Shown: positions 1-13,454, counted from the first letter of the stretch. The stretch: DNA of 64,000 bases from Sphingomonas faeni (GCF_003053745.1 NZ_QAYE01000007.1:62001-126000), one strand, 5' to 3'. Program-made: numbers and translations. Notes: generated from the letters alone by a model not told the origin.

Positions 1-33
1 CAGCGTCATGGCGATGTTAGCGGCGTAATCCAT
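1..33 (-). CDS. nuoN: NADH-quinone oxidoreductase subunit N, first 11 codons only
   Basis: Only the start of this gene lies in the window. It begins with ATG at 33 and reads MDYAANIAMTL before running off the left edge. The ATG shares one base with the nuoM stop (TGATG arrangement), the coupling seen throughout this operon, and nuoN is the expected gene after nuoM. NuoN is an antiporter-like proton-pumping membrane subunit of complex I. Identity rests on position and operon order, since 11 residues carry little family signal. Confidence 0.75.
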   Translation of the reverse strand, partial: MDYAANIAMTL

Positions 34-1588
34 CAGTGTGCCTCCCCGTGCGCGGCACTATCGACAGTGGCGGGGTTCCCCGCGTGGACGGTTGCGGGCT
101 TCCCCGCGGTTGGGTTGGAATCGCTGGCCGGCTTGGCGCGGTCGACACGGGCGAGAAGCACGCCCACGTCCTTGCGCATCGGAGCCAGGAAGCTCTCGGG
201 ATACACGCCCATCCACAGCACGACGGCGGCGATCGGTGCGAGCAGCCACATCTCGCGGCCCGACAGGTCGACCATAGCGCGAACGTCGTCCGTCTTGATC
301 TCGCCGAACACGACGCGACGGTACAGGAACAGCATGTATGCGGCGCCGAGGATGATGCTCGTCGTGCAAAGCAGCGCGGTCCAGGTCGAGACCTGGTACG
401 TGCCCATCAGCGACAGGAACTCGGCGACGAAGCCGCTGGTGCCCGGCAGGCCGATCGATGCCATCGTGAAGAACAGGAAGAAGATCGCGTACTTCGGCAT
501 GTTGATCGCGAGGCCGCCATAGCGCGAGATCTCGCGGGTATGGAGCTGGTCGTAGATCACGCCGACGCACAGGAACAACGCACCCGATACCAGGCCGTGG
601 CTCAGCATCATGATCATCGCGCCTTCGATGCCCTGCCGGTTGAACGCGAACAGGCCGATCGTGACGATCGCCATATGCGCGACCGACGAATAGGCGATCA
701 GCTTCTTCATGTCCGACTGCACGAGCGCGACGAGCGACGTGTAGATCACCGCGACCGCCGACAGACCAAAGATCAGCCAGGTCAACTGGCCCGAGGCTTC
801 GGGGAACATCGGCAGCAGAAAGCGCAGAAAGCCGTATCCGCCGAGCTTCAACAGCACGCCCGCCAGGATCACCGAGCCTGCGGTCGGCGCCTGGACGTGC
901 GCGTCGGGCAACCAGGTGTGGACCGGCCACATCGGCATCTTGACCGCGAACGACGCGAAGAACGCCAGCCACAGCCACGTCTGCACGTGCGTGGGGAAGT
1001 CGTAGTTCATCAGTGCCGGGATGCTGGTCGTGCCCGCGGTCTTCGCCATGTACAACATCGCGATGAACATCAGGACGGAGCCGAGCAGCGTGTACAGGAA
1101 GAACTTGTACGACGCGTAGATCCGGTTGGCGCCGCCCCAGATGCCGATGATCAGGTACATCGGGATCAGGCCGGCTTCGAAGAACACGTAGAACAGGAAC
1201 AGGTCCTGCGCCGCGAACGTGCCGATCATCAGCACTTCGGTGAACAGGAACGCCGCCATGTATTCGGGCACGCGCGTCGTGATCGAGCGCCAGCTGGCAC
1301 CGATGCAGATCGGCATCAGGAACACGCTGAGCATGATCAGCATCAGCGCGAAGCCGTCGATGCCGAGCGACCAGCCGAACGGACCGAAGATGCCGGGGGC
1401 ATGCTCGACGAACTGCCACTGCGCGCCGCCGATGTCGTAGTTCATCCACAGCACGATGCCGAGAACGAAGTCGATCAGCGTCGCCGCCAGCGCCAGCATC
1501 CGGGCCGTGTTCGCCGAGACGAACAGGCACACGACGGCCGCGATCATCGGGACCGCGATCAGGACGGAGAGGATAGGAAAGCCGGTCA

Positions 1589-1589
<1 letters not shown>
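33..1589 (-). CDS. nuoM: NADH-quinone oxidoreductase subunit M
   Basis: The product is a 518-residue antiporter-like subunit of the complex I membrane arm, one of three subunits (L, M, N) thought to form proton channels. The protein is almost entirely hydrophobic with about 14 predicted membrane helices. The proton-antiporter core contains the conserved Lys/His-rich stretch KMPMWPVHTWLPDAHVQAP near residues 220-238, followed by LLKLGGYG. Length is normal for NuoM. The ATG overlaps the nuoL stop by one base (TAATG) and its own stop overlaps nuoN. The C-terminal 40 residues are a soluble Ala/Pro/His-rich tail beyond the last helix. Confidence 0.97.
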
Positions 1590-3694
<2,105 letters not shown>

Positions 3695-3699
3695 CCGTA

Positions 3700-4008
3700 T
3701 TACCCCTTCATCCGGTTGACGTCGTCGACCGCGATGGTGCCGCGACCGCGGAAATAGATCACGAGAATGGCGAGGCCGATAGCAGCTTCACCCGCGGCGA
3801 CCGTCAGCACGAACATCGCGAACACCTGTCCGACGAGATCGTGGAGGAACGCCGAGAACGCGACGAGATTGATGTTCACCGCCAGCAGGATCAGCTCGAT
3901 CGCCATCAGGATGACGATGAGGTTCTTGCGGTTGAGGAAGATGCCGAGCACCCCCATCGTGAACAGGATCGCCGCGACGACCAGATAATGGACGAGACCG
4001 ATCGTCAC
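3700..4008 (-). CDS. nuoK: NADH-quinone oxidoreductase subunit K
   Basis: The product is a 102-residue, three-helix membrane subunit of complex I, homologous to mitochondrial ND4L. The second helix carries the conserved glutamate in [15 protein letters not shown] and the third the second glutamate in [12 protein letters not shown], the membrane carboxylates implicated in proton transfer. Length matches the family. The start is GTG at 4008, overlapping the nuoJ stop in a GTGA arrangement, which fixes the start despite the rare codon. Confidence 0.97.
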   Translation of the reverse strand: MTIGLVHYLVVAAILFTMGVLGIFLNRKNLIVILMAIELILLAVNINLVAFSAFLHDLVGQVFAMFVLTVAAGEAAIGLAILVIYFRGRGTIAVDDVNRMKG

Positions 4009-4616
4009 AGTTCGACTCCCTGCCCGACGACCGGGCTCGTGTTGCGCGTGGCGTCCTGCGGACGACGCGCGTTCTGGCGGCTGATGTTCTGCGCCTTGAC
4101 GCCGCCACGCTGGCGGTGGGTCAGCACGATCGCCCCGATCATCGCGACCAGCAGCACCAGGCCGGCACCCTCGAACACGAACAGATAGCGCGTGTAGAGC
4201 AGGTTACCGATCGCCTGGATGTTGGGCACGGTGTCGTCGATCGGTGCGGCACGACGTGCGAGCTGAATTGGCCCCGTGCTCCATGCGCCGATCGCGATCA
4301 TCACCTCGGCCGCGAGTGCAACCGCAAGTGCGAGGCCGATCCCGAAGTACCGGGCGACGCCTGCGCGAAGCTCGGTGAAGTCGATGTCGAGCATCATGAC
4401 GACGAACAGGAACAGCACCGCGACTGCACCGACATAGACGATGACGAGCAGCATCGCGATGAACTCGGCACCGACCAGGATCATGAGGCCGGCCGCGTTG
4501 AAGAACGCGAGGATCAGCCACATCACCGAATGGACCGGGTTGCGCGACGCGATCGTCAGCGCGCCCGACAGGACGACGACGAAGGCGAAGAGGTAGAAGG
4601 CTAAGGCCTGAATCAC
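4005..4616 (-). CDS. nuoJ: NADH-quinone oxidoreductase subunit J
   Basis: This 203-residue membrane subunit of complex I corresponds to mitochondrial ND6. Five hydrophobic helices are visible; the third contains the conserved [18 protein letters not shown] segment that forms the pi-bulge helix in solved complexes. The C-terminal 35 residues are a polar extension after the last helix. The start is GTG at 4616, 43 bases after the nuoI stop, which is the largest gap between adjacent genes in the operon. Confidence 0.96.
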   Translation of the reverse strand: MIQALAFYLFAFVVVLSGALTIASRNPVHSVMWLILAFFNAAGLMILVGAEFIAMLLVIVYVGAVAVLFLFVVMMLDIDFTELRAGVARYFGIGLALAVALAAEVMIAIGAWSTGPIQLARRAAPIDDTVPNIQAIGNLLYTRYLFVFEGAGLVLLVAMIGAIVLTHRQRGGVKAQNISRQNARRPQDATRNTSPVVGQGVEL

Positions 4617-4659
4617 GATTGCGGCCCCTTAGACGCCCACGAGAAGAATGAGCGCGCCA

Positions 4660-5145
4660 TTAACGGTACGGCGCATCGGCGGCAAGGTTCGCCGCGATCG
4701 CGCTTTCCCAACGGTCGCCATTATCGAGCAGCTTCGACTTGTCGTAGATCAGCTCTTCGCGCGTCTCGGTGGCGAACTCATAGTTCGGCCCCTCGACGAT
4801 CGCATCGACCGGGCACGCCTCGGCACACAGGCCGCAATAGATGCACTTGGTCATGTCGATGTCGTAGCGCGTGGTACGGCGCGAACCGTCGTCGCGCGGC
4901 TCGGCCTCGATCGTGATCGCCTGCGCAGGGCACACGGCCTCGCACAGCTTGCACGCGATGCACCGCTCTTCGCCGTTCGGATAACGACGCAGCGCATGCT
5001 CGCCACGGAACCGCGGCGACACCGGATTGCGCTCGTACGGATAGTTGATCGTCGCCTTTTCCTTGAAGAAATAGCGAAGCGTCAACGCGTGAGCCTTCAC
5101 GAATTCCCACAGGGTAAACGACTTGATGATCTGAGCGACGCTCAT
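4660..5145 (-). CDS. nuoI: NADH-quinone oxidoreductase subunit I (2x[4Fe-4S])
   Basis: This 161-residue subunit carries clusters N6a and N6b between the peripheral arm and the quinone site. Two ferredoxin motifs are present: [12 protein letters not shown] and [12 protein letters not shown]. The ATG at 5145 overlaps the nuoH stop (ATGA), and the protein then starts [15 protein letters not shown] as in other NuoI. The reading frame stays open upstream through nuoH but that translation has no NuoI character, so the short form is chosen. Length is normal for the family. Confidence 0.97.
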   Translation of the reverse strand: MSVAQIIKSFTLWEFVKAHALTLRYFFKEKATINYPYERNPVSPRFRGEHALRRYPNGEERCIACKLCEAVCPAQAITIEAEPRDDGSRRTTRYDIDMTKCIYCGLCAEACPVDAIVEGPNYEFATETREELIYDKSKLLDNGDRWESAIAANLAADAPYR

Positions 5146-6188
5146 GAACCCACTCCAACGCGCGTCAGCATGAGATAGCCCGACACGAGGAAAACCCAGA
5201 ACAGCGAGACGGGGAGGAAGACCTTCCAACCGAGCCGCATCAGCTGATCGTAGCGGTAGCGCGGCACGGTCGCCTTCACCCAGCTGAACAGGAAGAAGAA
5301 GAACAGGATCTTGGCGAACAGCCAGATGATCCCCGGCACGTAATACAGCGGCGCCCAGTCGACCGGTGGCAGCCAGCCGCCCCAGAACAACGTCGCGTTG
5401 AGCGCGCACATCAGCAGCACGTTGGCGTACTCGCCGAGCCAGAACAGCGCGAACGACATCGACGAATATTCGGTCTGGTACCCGGCGACGAGTTCGCTCT
5501 CCGCCTCGGTCAGATCGAACGGCGCACGCTGCGTCTCGGCCAGCGAGGAGATGAAGAACATCACCGCCATCGGGAACATCAGCGGGTTGAGGATGTACCC
5601 GTTGAAGAACCAGACGTGCGACTTCTGCGCCATCACGATCGCCGACAGGTTGAAGCTGCCGGTCCACAGCACGACCGAAATCAGGATGAAGCCGATCGCG
5701 ACTTCATACGACACCATCTGCGCGGCCGCACGAAGCGCCGAGTAGAACGGATATTTCGAGTTCGATGCCCAGCCCGACAGGATGATCCCGTACACGCCGA
5801 GCGACGACGCGGCGAGTACGTAGAGCAGCCCTACGTTGATGTCCGCAAGCACGACGCCGACCCCGAACGGCACCACCGCCCAGACGATCAGCGCGACCGT
5901 GAAGGTGATGATCGGTGCCAGCAGGAACAGCGTCCGGTTGGCGGCTGCGGGGACGATCGTCTCCTGCAGGAACACCTTCAAGCCGTCGGCAAAGCTCTGC
6001 AGCAGACCAAACGGCCCGACGACGTTCGGGCCACGCCGCAACGCCATCGCCGCCCAGATCTTGCGGTCGGCATAGATGATCATTGCCACCGCCAGCATCA
6101 GCGGCAGCGCGATCACCAGTATGTCGATGATCGTCGCGAGGAAGAACGCCCAGTCGTAACCGAGCGAGGATTCGAACCAGGAGATCAT
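5142..6188 (-). CDS. nuoH: NADH-quinone oxidoreductase subunit H
   Basis: The product is the 348-residue membrane subunit that forms most of the quinone-access chamber at the junction of the two arms of complex I (ND1). The conserved first cytoplasmic loop [20 protein letters not shown] and the acidic loop [18 protein letters not shown] are both present, as is the C-terminal segment [15 protein letters not shown]. Eight or nine membrane helices are visible and the length is standard. The ATG overlaps the nuoG stop by four bases. Confidence 0.98.
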   Translation of the reverse strand: MISWFESSLGYDWAFFLATIIDILVIALPLMLAVAMIIYADRKIWAAMALRRGPNVVGPFGLLQSFADGLKVFLQETIVPAAANRTLFLLAPIITFTVALIVWAVVPFGVGVVLADINVGLLYVLAASSLGVYGIILSGWASNSKYPFYSALRAAAQMVSYEVAIGFILISVVLWTGSFNLSAIVMAQKSHVWFFNGYILNPLMFPMAVMFFISSLAETQRAPFDLTEAESELVAGYQTEYSSMSFALFWLGEYANVLLMCALNATLFWGGWLPPVDWAPLYYVPGIIWLFAKILFFFFLFSWVKATVPRYRYDQLMRLGWKVFLPVSLFWVFLVSGYLMLTRVGVGS

Positions 6189-8179
6189 TCGGCTGCCTCC
6201 GCGTAATCTTCTCCGTGGAGAAGTTCAGCCGAGCAGCGCTGCATCGTCGGCGACGCACGGCAGATCGCGTTGGTCAGATAGAAATCCTTGATCGGATAGC
6301 CGGCGAGGACACCCTCACCTGCACCGGTGAGCGAAGGCGGGTTCCACTCGAACGTCGCGAGCGCCTGATGACGCAGCGCAGGCACGTCCGCGTACATTTC
6401 CTCGCGGAGACCCTCAAAGCTGTCGAACGGCAGCGTGTGGCCGAGCGTGTCGGACAGCGCGCGGAAGATCGACCAGTCGTCACGCGCGTCACCGGGTGCG
6501 AACACCGCACGCTCGCCGCGCTGGACACGGCCCTCGAGATTGACCCAGGTCCCCGACTTCTCGGCGTAGGTGACACCCGGCAGGATGACGTCGGCAGCCG
6601 CCGCACCCTTGTCGCCGTGATGGCCCACGAACACCTTGAAGCCGGCGAACTTCGAATAGTCCACCTCGTCCGCGCCGAGGAAGAAGCCGAGCTTCGCCCC
6701 CATCACGTCGGCGATGCCGCCCTTCTGCGCATAGCCGAGCATCAGCCCGCCCATCCGCGACGCGGCCATGTGGACGACGTTGAAGCCGTTCCAGCCGTCC
6801 TTCACGAGACCCAGCGTATCGACCAGCTTCAGCGCAGCCGCATGGCCACCCTTCAGCGCGCCGCCACCGACGATCACCATCGGACGCTCGGCCTTGCCGA
6901 AAGCCTCGGTCACCGCCTCGGGCAGAGCGCCGAGCAGCGCGAGATCGTCGCCGAGCCATTCCACCTTGTACGTCAGGTCCGTCTCCGGCCCGATCGCAAA
7001 GACCTTCGCACCCTTCTTGATCGCCTTGCGCACCCGCGTGTTCACCAGCGGCGCTTCCCAGCGCAGGTTGGTGCCCACCAACAGGATCGCGTCGGCGCGC
7101 TCGGTACCGGCGATCGTCGTGTTGAAATTGACCGCGGCGATGCTCGTCGCGTCATAGTCCATGCCGGTCTGACGACCTTCGAGCAGGCTCGAACCCATCT
7201 TCGCGAGCAGCGCCTTGGCGGCGTACATCGTTTCGCAATCGACCAAATCGCCAGCGACGGCTGCAACGCTCGACCCGGCGTTGACCGCCTTGATCGCTGC
7301 AAACGCTTCATCCCACGTCGCGGGAACCAGCTTGCCGTTCACCCGGACATAAGGCTTGTCGAGACGACGGCGCACGAGACCGTCGATCGCGTGGCGCGTC
7401 TTGTCGGTCGCCCACTCCTCGTTCACGTCCTCGTTGATCCGCGGCACGCAGCGCAGCACCTGGCGACCACGGCTGTCGAGCCGGATGTTGGTGCCGACCG
7501 CGTCCATCACGTCGATCGTCAGCGTCTTCCGCAACTCCCACGGACGCGCCTCGAACGCATACGGCTTCGACGTCAGCGCACCCACCGGGCACAGATCGAC
7601 GACGTTGCCGCTGAGCTCGCTCTTGACCGCATTCTCGAGATACGAGGTGATCTGCATGTCCTCGCCGCGGAAGATCGCTCCGATCTCCTCGACGCCGGAC
7701 ACTTCCTCGGCAAACCGGATGCAGCGCGTGCACTGGATGCAGCGAGTCATGACCGTCTTCACGATCGGACCCATGTACTTCTCAGTGACCGCGCGCTTGT
7801 TCTCATCGTAGCGCGAATGGCCGCGGCCATAGGCGACCGACTGGTCCTGCAGATCGCACTCGCCGCCCTGATCGCAGATCGGGCAATCGAGCGGATGGTT
7901 GATCAGGAGGAATTCCATGATGCCCTCGCGGGCATTCTTGACCATCGGCGAGTTAGTGAAGATCTCCTGCTTGTCCGCCGCCGGCAGCGCGCACGACGCC
8001 TGCGGCTTGGGCGGACCAGGCTTCACCTCAACCAGGCACATCCGGCAATTGCCGGCGATGCTCAGGCGCTCATGATAACAGAAACGCGGGATCTCCTTGC
8101 CGGCAAGCTCGCACGCCTGCAGCACGGTGGCGCCCTGCGGCACCTCGATCTCTACGCCATCGACTTTGACTAAAGGCAT
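6185..8179 (-). CDS. nuoG: NADH-quinone oxidoreductase subunit G
   Basis: This 664-residue iron-sulfur subunit belongs to the NADH-oxidising part of complex I. The N-terminal [2Fe-2S] domain (cysteines near 34, 45, 48 and 63) is followed by the His-Cys3 site [16 protein letters not shown] and a [4Fe-4S] motif [11 protein letters not shown]. The C-terminal two thirds is a molybdopterin-oxidoreductase-like domain that is structural only in this family. The length is typical of alphaproteobacterial NuoG and shorter than the enterobacterial form. It follows nuoF with a one-base TAATG overlap. Confidence 0.97.
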   Translation of the reverse strand: MPLVKVDGVEIEVPQGATVLQACELAGKEIPRFCYHERLSIAGNCRMCLVEVKPGPPKPQASCALPAADKQEIFTNSPMVKNAREGIMEFLLINHPLDCPICDQGGECDLQDQSVAYGRGHSRYDENKRAVTEKYMGPIVKTVMTRCIQCTRCIRFAEEVSGVEEIGAIFRGEDMQITSYLENAVKSELSGNVVDLCPVGALTSKPYAFEARPWELRKTLTIDVMDAVGTNIRLDSRGRQVLRCVPRINEDVNEEWATDKTRHAIDGLVRRRLDKPYVRVNGKLVPATWDEAFAAIKAVNAGSSVAAVAGDLVDCETMYAAKALLAKMGSSLLEGRQTGMDYDATSIAAVNFNTTIAGTERADAILLVGTNLRWEAPLVNTRVRKAIKKGAKVFAIGPETDLTYKVEWLGDDLALLGALPEAVTEAFGKAERPMVIVGGGALKGGHAAALKLVDTLGLVKDGWNGFNVVHMAASRMGGLMLGYAQKGGIADVMGAKLGFFLGADEVDYSKFAGFKVFVGHHGDKGAAAADVILPGVTYAEKSGTWVNLEGRVQRGERAVFAPGDARDDWSIFRALSDTLGHTLPFDSFEGLREEMYADVPALRHQALATFEWNPPSLTGAGEGVLAGYPIKDFYLTNAICRASPTMQRCSAELLHGEDYAEAAE

Positions 8180-9480
8180 TACTCTGCGGCTTCCATCATC
8201 GGCGCGGTGTCGCCACCGCGCTCACGGATACGGCGCTCCATCTCGGGGCGGAAATGCTTGATCAGGCCCTGGATCGGCCATGCGGCCGCATCACCCAGCG
8301 CGCAGATCGAGTGACCCTCGACCTGCTTGGTGACCTGCTGGAGCATGTCGATCTCGGACAGCTCGGCGTCGCCGGTGCGCATCCGCTCCATCACGCGCCA
8401 CATCCAGCCGGTACCTTCACGGCACGGCGTGCACTGGCCACAGCTCTCATGCTTGTAGAAGTACGAGATGCGGCTGATCGCGCGGACGATGTCGGTCGAC
8501 TTGTCCATGACGATGATCGCCGCGGTGCCGAGGCCCGAACCGACCGCCTTCAGGCCGTCAAAGTCCATCGCGCAGTCCATGATCTGCGCCGCGGGAACGA
8601 GCGGCACCGAAGAGCCACCCGGGATCACCGCGAGCAGATTGTCCCACCCGCCACGGATACCTCCGCAATGCGTCTCGATCAGGTCGCGGAACGAGATGCT
8701 CATCTCTTCCTCGACCACGCACGGCTTGTTCACATGGCCGCTGATCTGGAACAGCTTCGTACCGCGGTTGTTCTCCGCGCCGAAGCTGGAGAACCACGCC
8801 GCGCCACGGCGCAGGATCGTCGGTGCAACTGCGATCGATTCGACGTTGTTGACCGTCGTCGGGCAACCATACAGGCCAGCACCTGCCGGGAAAGGTGGCT
8901 TCAGCCGCGGCTGGCCCTTCTTCCCCTCGAGGCTCTCCAACATCGCGGTCTCTTCGCCGCAGATGTACGCGCCGGCGCCCCGGTGCACGAACACGTCGAA
9001 GTCGTAGCCCGACCCGCACGCATTCTTGCCGATAAAGCCGCGGTCATATGCCTCGGCGACGGCTGCGAACAGCGTCTCGGCCTCGCGGATATACTCGCCG
9101 CGGATGTAGATGTACGCGGCGCGCGCGCGCATCGCGAACCCGGCGATCAGCGCGCCCTCGATCAGCTTGTGCGGATCGTGGCGGATGATCTCGCGATCCT
9201 TGCAGCTGCCCGGCTCGGATTCATCGGCATTGATGACGAGGAAGTTCGGCCGGTCCGGCTTCGGCTCCTTCGGCATGAACGACCATTTGGTGCCGGTCGG
9301 GAAGCCCGCGCCGCCACGGCCGCGCAAGCCCGACGCCTTCATCACGTCGATGATCGCGTCCTGGCCGAGTGCCATCAGGTCCTTGGTGTTGTCCCAATCG
9401 CCGCGCATGATCGCTGCGTCGATGGTCCACGGCTGGAAACCGTAGACGTTGGTGAAGATGCGGTCCTTGTCGGCGAGCAT
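8179..9480 (-). CDS. nuoF: NADH-quinone oxidoreductase subunit F
   Basis: This subunit binds NADH, FMN and cluster N3 and is the entry point for electrons. The FMN/NADH segments [13 protein letters not shown] and [19 protein letters not shown] are intact, as is the cluster-binding [12 protein letters not shown] with a later Cys in HSICALGD. The ATG at 9480 is chosen (433 residues, [12 protein letters not shown]) because it forms a TGATG overlap with the nuoE stop and has GGGGAG about eight bases upstream; an in-frame ATG three codons earlier is possible. Confidence 0.97.
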   Translation of the reverse strand: MLADKDRIFTNVYGFQPWTIDAAIMRGDWDNTKDLMALGQDAIIDVMKASGLRGRGGAGFPTGTKWSFMPKEPKPDRPNFLVINADESEPGSCKDREIIRHDPHKLIEGALIAGFAMRARAAYIYIRGEYIREAETLFAAVAEAYDRGFIGKNACGSGYDFDVFVHRGAGAYICGEETAMLESLEGKKGQPRLKPPFPAGAGLYGCPTTVNNVESIAVAPTILRRGAAWFSSFGAENNRGTKLFQISGHVNKPCVVEEEMSISFRDLIETHCGGIRGGWDNLLAVIPGGSSVPLVPAAQIMDCAMDFDGLKAVGSGLGTAAIIVMDKSTDIVRAISRISYFYKHESCGQCTPCREGTGWMWRVMERMRTGDAELSEIDMLQQVTKQVEGHSICALGDAAAWPIQGLIKHFRPEMERRIRERGGDTAPMMEAAE

Positions 9481-10148
9481 CAGGCCCACTCCCCCCGGTA
9501 ATCGTGGTTCGCGTCAACCATCGCCTTCAGCGAGGTCGGGCCGCCTTCGGGGCAGCTTGCGCGACGACCGAATTGCGGGCCCGGCGTCGGGTGCCCGCCA
9601 TTGGCCAGCGCCTCGAGGATCTCGGTCGTCTTGTCGTAGTCGAGGTCTTCGAAGTTATCGTCGTTGATCTGCACCATCGGCGCGTTGGCGCACGTGCCCA
9701 GGCACTCGACCTCGGTCAGCGTGAACATACCGTCCGGCGTCGTGCCACCCTTGACCAGACCGCGGTTCTTGCACGCCGCAAGAACGTCGTCCGACCCGCG
9801 CAGCATGCACGGCGTCGTGCCGCAGACCTGGACGTGGAAGCGACCGACCGGCGCCAGATTGAACATCGTGTAGAAGGTCACGACCTCGTACACGCGCATG
9901 TACGGCACGCTGATCTGACGCGCGACGAACTCGATCACCGGTACCGGCAACCAGCCCTGCGTCTGCGTTTCCGCGCCGACCTGACGCTGCGCCAGATCGA
10001 GCAACGGAATCGACGCCGACTGCTCGCGACCCTTGGGATAGCGCCCAAGGATCTCGTTCGCCTTCACCTGGTTCTCGTCCGTCCACGCGAACGAACCCCA
10101 GCGAGCGCGGGTCTCGGCCTCGTCGGGAATTTTCGGAGCTTCAGCCAT
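9480..10148 (-). CDS. nuoE: NADH-quinone oxidoreductase subunit E
   Basis: The product is a 222-residue thioredoxin-like subunit that holds the [2Fe-2S] cluster N1a. The four cluster cysteines appear as CGTTPC and, further on, CLGTCANAP. An N-terminal helical region with the [12 protein letters not shown] stretch is as expected. The C-terminal 45 residues, containing [13 protein letters not shown] and a conserved final helix, resemble other alphaproteobacterial NuoE. It starts inside the stop of the small hypothetical gene at 10148 (TGATG). Confidence 0.97.
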   Translation of the reverse strand: MAEAPKIPDEAETRARWGSFAWTDENQVKANEILGRYPKGREQSASIPLLDLAQRQVGAETQTQGWLPVPVIEFVARQISVPYMRVYEVVTFYTMFNLAPVGRFHVQVCGTTPCMLRGSDDVLAACKNRGLVKGGTTPDGMFTLTEVECLGTCANAPMVQINDDNFEDLDYDKTTEILEALANGGHPTPGPQFGRRASCPEGGPTSLKAMVDANHDYRGEWA

Positions 10149-10429
10149 CAGTATTGCGCCTCAACCATCCGCCGAGCTTCATCAAATAGCATGTCCACCG
10201 CAGACTCTCCGGTGGTCATCTTTGCATCCCATTCCGTCTCAAACGGGACGCTAAAACGAACAAACGTCAAACCTATACCGGGCGTTTGAAACGGCAAACG
10301 TCGCCCGTCACGAAACACTTCAAATGAAATGATGTGTGGTTCGTTTGCATCCGTAAAAAACAAACACTCGTAAGCCGTCCCGTTATGGTCAAAGTGACGC
10401 CTGTACACCTCATTTAAATACTTAGTCAT
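10148..10429 (-). CDS. Hypothetical protein embedded in the nuo operon between nuoD and nuoE
   Basis: I do not recognise this 93-residue protein. It is predicted soluble, with alternating beta-like segments ([25 protein letters not shown]) and a final amphipathic helix; there is no signal peptide, membrane helix or metal motif. The ATG at 10429 overlaps the nuoD stop (ATGA) and its TGA overlaps the nuoE ATG, so it is translationally coupled on both sides; a GTG three codons upstream is an alternative. Its base composition is clearly lower in G+C than the neighbouring genes and its codon use differs (many AAA, CAT, TTT), which suggests acquisition. Standard nuo operons lack a gene here. Confidence 0.7.
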   Translation of the reverse strand: MTKYLNEVYRRHFDHNGTAYECLFFTDANEPHIISFEVFRDGRRLPFQTPGIGLTFVRFSVPFETEWDAKMTTGESAVDMLFDEARRMVEAQY

Positions 10430-11661
10430 CGATCGCACTCGCCGAACACGATATCCATCGCGCCGAGGATCGCGGTCGTATCCGCCAGCATGTGGCCCTT
10501 CGCCATGAAGTCCATGGCTTGCAGATGCGAGAACGCGGTCGGGCGGATCTTGCAGCGGTACGGCTTGTTCGAGCCATCGGCGACCAGATACACGCCGAAC
10601 TCGCCCTTGGGGCTCTCGGTCGCGACATAGACGTCGCCGGCGGGCACGTGGAAGCCCTCCGTGTAGAGCTTGAAGTGATGGATCAGCGCTTCCATCGACT
10701 GCTTCATCTCACCGCGCTTGGGCGGCACGACCTTGCGGTCGAGCGACGCGATGGGCCCCTCGGGCATGTCGCGCAAGCACTGCTTCATGATCCGTGCGGA
10801 CTGACGCACTTCCTCGACGCGTACCATGAACCGGTCATAGCAATCGCCACGCGTGCCGACCGGCACCTCGAAGTCCATCTTCGCGTACGCGTCGTAGGGC
10901 TGCGACTTGCGCAAGTCCCAGGCGATGCCCGAACCGCGGATCATCGGGCCGGAGAAGCCCCACTTGATCGCGTCGTCGCGGCTGACCACGGCGATGTCGA
11001 CGTTGCGCTGCTTGAAAATGCGGTTGTCCGCGACGAGTGAAATCGCATCCTCGAACAGTCGCGGCAGGCGTGTGTCGAGCCAGTCGCCGATGTCGGCGAG
11101 CAGCTTCAAGGGCGCATCCTGATGCACGCCACCCGGACGGAAATAGTTCGAATGCATGCGCGCGCCAGAAACGCGCTCGAAGAAGTTCATGCAGTCTTCG
11201 CGGATTTCGAACAGCCACAGGTTCGGCGTCATCGCGCCGACGTCCATGACGTGCGAGCCGAGATTGAGCATGTGGTTCGAGATGCGCGTCAGCTCGGCAA
11301 AGAACACCCGCAGATACTGCGCGCGCTCGGGCACTTCGAGGTCGAGCAGCTTCTCGACCGCCAGCACCCAGCTATGCTCCATGCACAGCGGCGAGCAATA
11401 ATCGAGACGATCGAAATACGGCAGCGCCTGCGTGTACGTCTTGTATTCGATCAGCTTCTCGGTGCCGCGGTGGAGCAAGCCGACATGCGGATCGACGCGC
11501 TCGACGATCTCGCCGTCTAGCTCCATGACGAGGCGCAACACGCCGTGCGCGGCCGGATGCTGCGGACCGAAGTTGATCGTGTAGTTCTGGATCGTGACGT
11601 CGCCGGTCGTGGGATCGGCTGCGTCGGCTTCACCCAGAAGCTCTTCGACATACAGACTCAC
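10426..11661 (-). CDS. nuoD: NADH-quinone oxidoreductase subunit D
   Basis: This 411-residue 49-kDa-type subunit lines the quinone site of complex I and derives from the large subunit of NiFe hydrogenases. The signature [19 protein letters not shown] appears near residue 25, with [12 protein letters not shown] and the C-terminal DIVFGECDR that is typical of the family. The start is GTG at 11661, which overlaps the nuoC stop as GTGA and gives [12 protein letters not shown]. An open frame continues far upstream but only by reading nuoC out of frame. Confidence 0.97.
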   Translation of the reverse strand: MSLYVEELLGEADAADPTTGDVTIQNYTINFGPQHPAAHGVLRLVMELDGEIVERVDPHVGLLHRGTEKLIEYKTYTQALPYFDRLDYCSPLCMEHSWVLAVEKLLDLEVPERAQYLRVFFAELTRISNHMLNLGSHVMDVGAMTPNLWLFEIREDCMNFFERVSGARMHSNYFRPGGVHQDAPLKLLADIGDWLDTRLPRLFEDAISLVADNRIFKQRNVDIAVVSRDDAIKWGFSGPMIRGSGIAWDLRKSQPYDAYAKMDFEVPVGTRGDCYDRFMVRVEEVRQSARIMKQCLRDMPEGPIASLDRKVVPPKRGEMKQSMEALIHHFKLYTEGFHVPAGDVYVATESPKGEFGVYLVADGSNKPYRCKIRPTAFSHLQAMDFMAKGHMLADTTAILGAMDIVFGECDR

Positions 11662-12482
11662 TGGTTCTGTCCTCCACCCTTGGTCGGGACCACGTCGGGG
11701 TTCGCAGGCTTCGGCGTCGCATCGGACTCCGACTTGCCGGCGCCCGTCTGCGCGGTCGACTCGGTGCTCTTGGGTTCGGTCGGCGCCTGGGTCGGCGACT
11801 GCGCCGCATTGGCCTTGACGATCGTGTCCGCCGACAACGGCGTCTGCGCACCCTTGGCCTGTGGCAAGGCGCCCTTCTCGTCGCCGGGGAGCACGTAGTT
11901 CGCACCCTCCCACGGGCTCATGAAATCGAACGTGCGGAAATCCTGCGCAAGCTGAACGGGCTCGTACACGACGCGCTTCGACTCTTCCGAATAGCGCAGC
12001 TCGACATACCCGGTCAGCGGGAAGTCCTTGCGCTGCGGATGACCGCGGAAGCCGTAATCGGTCAGGATGCGGCGCAGGTCCGGATTGCCGCTGAACAACA
12101 CGCCGTACATGTCGTACACTTCGCGCTCGAGCCAACCGGCGACCGGCCAGATGTCCGTCACCGACGGCACCGGCTTTTCCTCGTCGGTCGCGACATGAAC
12201 GCGCAGGCGGTGGTTCCGCGTCAGCGACAGCATGCAATAGACGACCTCGAACCGCTCCGCGCGATCCGGATAGTCGACGCCGGCGATCTCCATGAGCTGC
12301 TGGTAGGCAAGCCCCGGCGTGTCGCGCAGCGCGATCATCGCGTCGTACAGGTCTTCGCGGCGAACGTGCAGCGCGACTTCGCCGACATGGTCGACCGCGT
12401 CGAGCAGCATGCCACCGAGCGCCGCGCGGGCGCTGTCAATCACGCCGTCGTTCGACGCGTAAGCTGGTGCGGGAGCCCTCAA
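11658..12482 (-). CDS. nuoC: NADH-quinone oxidoreductase subunit C with extended tail
   Basis: NuoC is the 30-kDa-type subunit of the complex I connecting module. Residues about 1-200 show the family signature, including [20 protein letters not shown] and [18 protein letters not shown]. Residues about 200-274 are a low-complexity extension rich in Ala, Pro, Thr, Lys and Ser after the usual end of the domain. The start is TTG at 12482, overlapping the nuoB stop as TTGA; this fits the coupling pattern, although a downstream start cannot be excluded. Confidence 0.95.
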   Translation of the reverse strand: MRAPAPAYASNDGVIDSARAALGGMLLDAVDHVGEVALHVRREDLYDAMIALRDTPGLAYQQLMEIAGVDYPDRAERFEVVYCMLSLTRNHRLRVHVATDEEKPVPSVTDIWPVAGWLEREVYDMYGVLFSGNPDLRRILTDYGFRGHPQRKDFPLTGYVELRYSEESKRVVYEPVQLAQDFRTFDFMSPWEGANYVLPGDEKGALPQAKGAQTPLSADTIVKANAAQSPTQAPTEPKSTESTAQTGAGKSESDATPKPANPDVVPTKGGGQNQ

Positions 12483-13027
12483 CGCTCGATGCTCCCGGAC
12501 CGCCGGATCTTCCGCTGCAACTGCATGATGCCGTACAGCAATGCCTCAGCCGTCGGCGGGCAGCCGGGGACGTAGATGTCCACCGGCACGATCCGATCGC
12601 AGCCACGCACGACGCTGTAGCTGTAGTGATAATAGCCGCCGCCGTTCGCACACGATCCCATCGAAATCACGTACTTCGGCTCGGACATCTGGTCGTAGAC
12701 CTTGCGCAGCGCAGGAGCCATTTTGTTGCAGAGCGTGCCGGCAACGATCATCACGTCCGACTGGCGCGGCGACGCGCGCGGTGCGGCACCGAAGCGCTCC
12801 AGATCGTAGCGCGGCATGTTGACGTGGATCATCTCGACCGCGCAGCACGCGAGCCCGAACGTCATCCACCACAGCGAGCCGGTACGCGCCCACTGGAACA
12901 ACTCCTCGGTCGACGTGACGAGGAAACCCTTGTCCGTCAGCTCACCGTTCAATCCGTCGAAAAAGCCCTGGTCGGGTGGCACCAGCGAACTGGGCGAACC
13001 GGGTGCGGGCTGAAGCTCTACTCCCAA
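12479..13027 (-). CDS. nuoB: NADH-quinone oxidoreductase subunit B
   Basis: This subunit carries cluster N2, which reduces quinone. The ligands are visible: adjacent cysteines in GLACCAVEM, then [10 protein letters not shown] and [12 protein letters not shown] place the start at TTG 13027 (182 residues, reading [13 protein letters not shown]) because GGGAG sits seven bases upstream and the result matches the usual NuoB length; it then overlaps the end of nuoA by ten bases. An ATG at 13048 and a GTG at 13102 are in frame but have poor ribosome binding sites. Confidence 0.95.
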   Translation of the reverse strand: MGVELQPAPGSPSSLVPPDQGFFDGLNGELTDKGFLVTSTEELFQWARTGSLWWMTFGLACCAVEMIHVNMPRYDLERFGAAPRASPRQSDVMIVAGTLCNKMAPALRKVYDQMSEPKYVISMGSCANGGGYYHYSYSVVRGCDRIVPVDIYVPGCPPTAEALLYGIMQLQRKIRRSGSIER

Positions 13028-13392
13028 TCGAGTGCTCCCTTCTTCCATGCGTAGACGAGGCCAAGGGCCAATTCGCCGATAAAGATCATCATTGAAATCC
13101 ACGCGGTCCAGCCGAGCGTGAAGACCGAGACGGCCCAGGGATACAGGAACGCGGCCTCAAGATCGAAGATGATGAAGAGGATGGCGATCAGGTAGAAGCG
13201 TACGTCGAACTGTCTCCGCGGATCCTCGAATGCGGGAAAGCCGCACTCGTATTCGCTGAGCTTCTCAGGCGTAGGCTTGTGTGACCCCGTGAGGCGCGCG
13301 ACGGCCATCGGCAGGAACACGAACGTGCTCGACAATGCGATGGCGATCCCGAGGAACAGGAGGATCGGAAGATAGTGCGAAAGGTCGACCAA
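13018..13392 (-). CDS. nuoA: NADH-quinone oxidoreductase subunit A
   Basis: This 124-residue subunit has three membrane helices and corresponds to mitochondrial ND3. The conserved loop [20 protein letters not shown], which flanks the quinone site, and the acidic second helix with [11 protein letters not shown] are present. It is the first gene of the operon and starts with TTG at 13392, with GAGAAG six bases upstream. Seven of the fourteen nuo genes here use TTG or GTG starts. Confidence 0.96.
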   Translation of the reverse strand: MVDLSHYLPILLFLGIAIALSSTFVFLPMAVARLTGSHKPTPEKLSEYECGFPAFEDPRRQFDVRFYLIAILFIIFDLEAAFLYPWAVSVFTLGWTAWISMMIFIGELALGLVYAWKKGALDWE

Positions 13393-13425
13393 ATTGCTTC
13401 TCGCAAGTGCGAACGGAACGGGGCC

Positions 13426-13454
13426 GCTTTAGGCCGATGGGGGGTGTTGGGCAA
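13426..13454 (-). promoter_or_regulatory. Tentative housekeeping-type promoter for nuoA
   Basis: On the minus strand a TTGCCC (13454-13449) is followed after 17 bases by TAAAGC (13431-13426), about 34 bases before the nuoA start. Spacing suits a sigma-70 class promoter but both hexamers are poor matches, so this is a weak suggestion. Confidence 0.25.

Noticed and set aside
5146..5667. N-terminal extension of nuoI
   Set aside because: The frame is open upstream by chance through nuoH; the extension has no NuoI similarity and ATG 5145 overlaps the nuoH stop as elsewhere in the operon.
6215..8173. 650-codon plus-strand open frame opposite nuoG
   Set aside because: It mirrors the nuoG codons, lacks any recognisable motif and has no start context.
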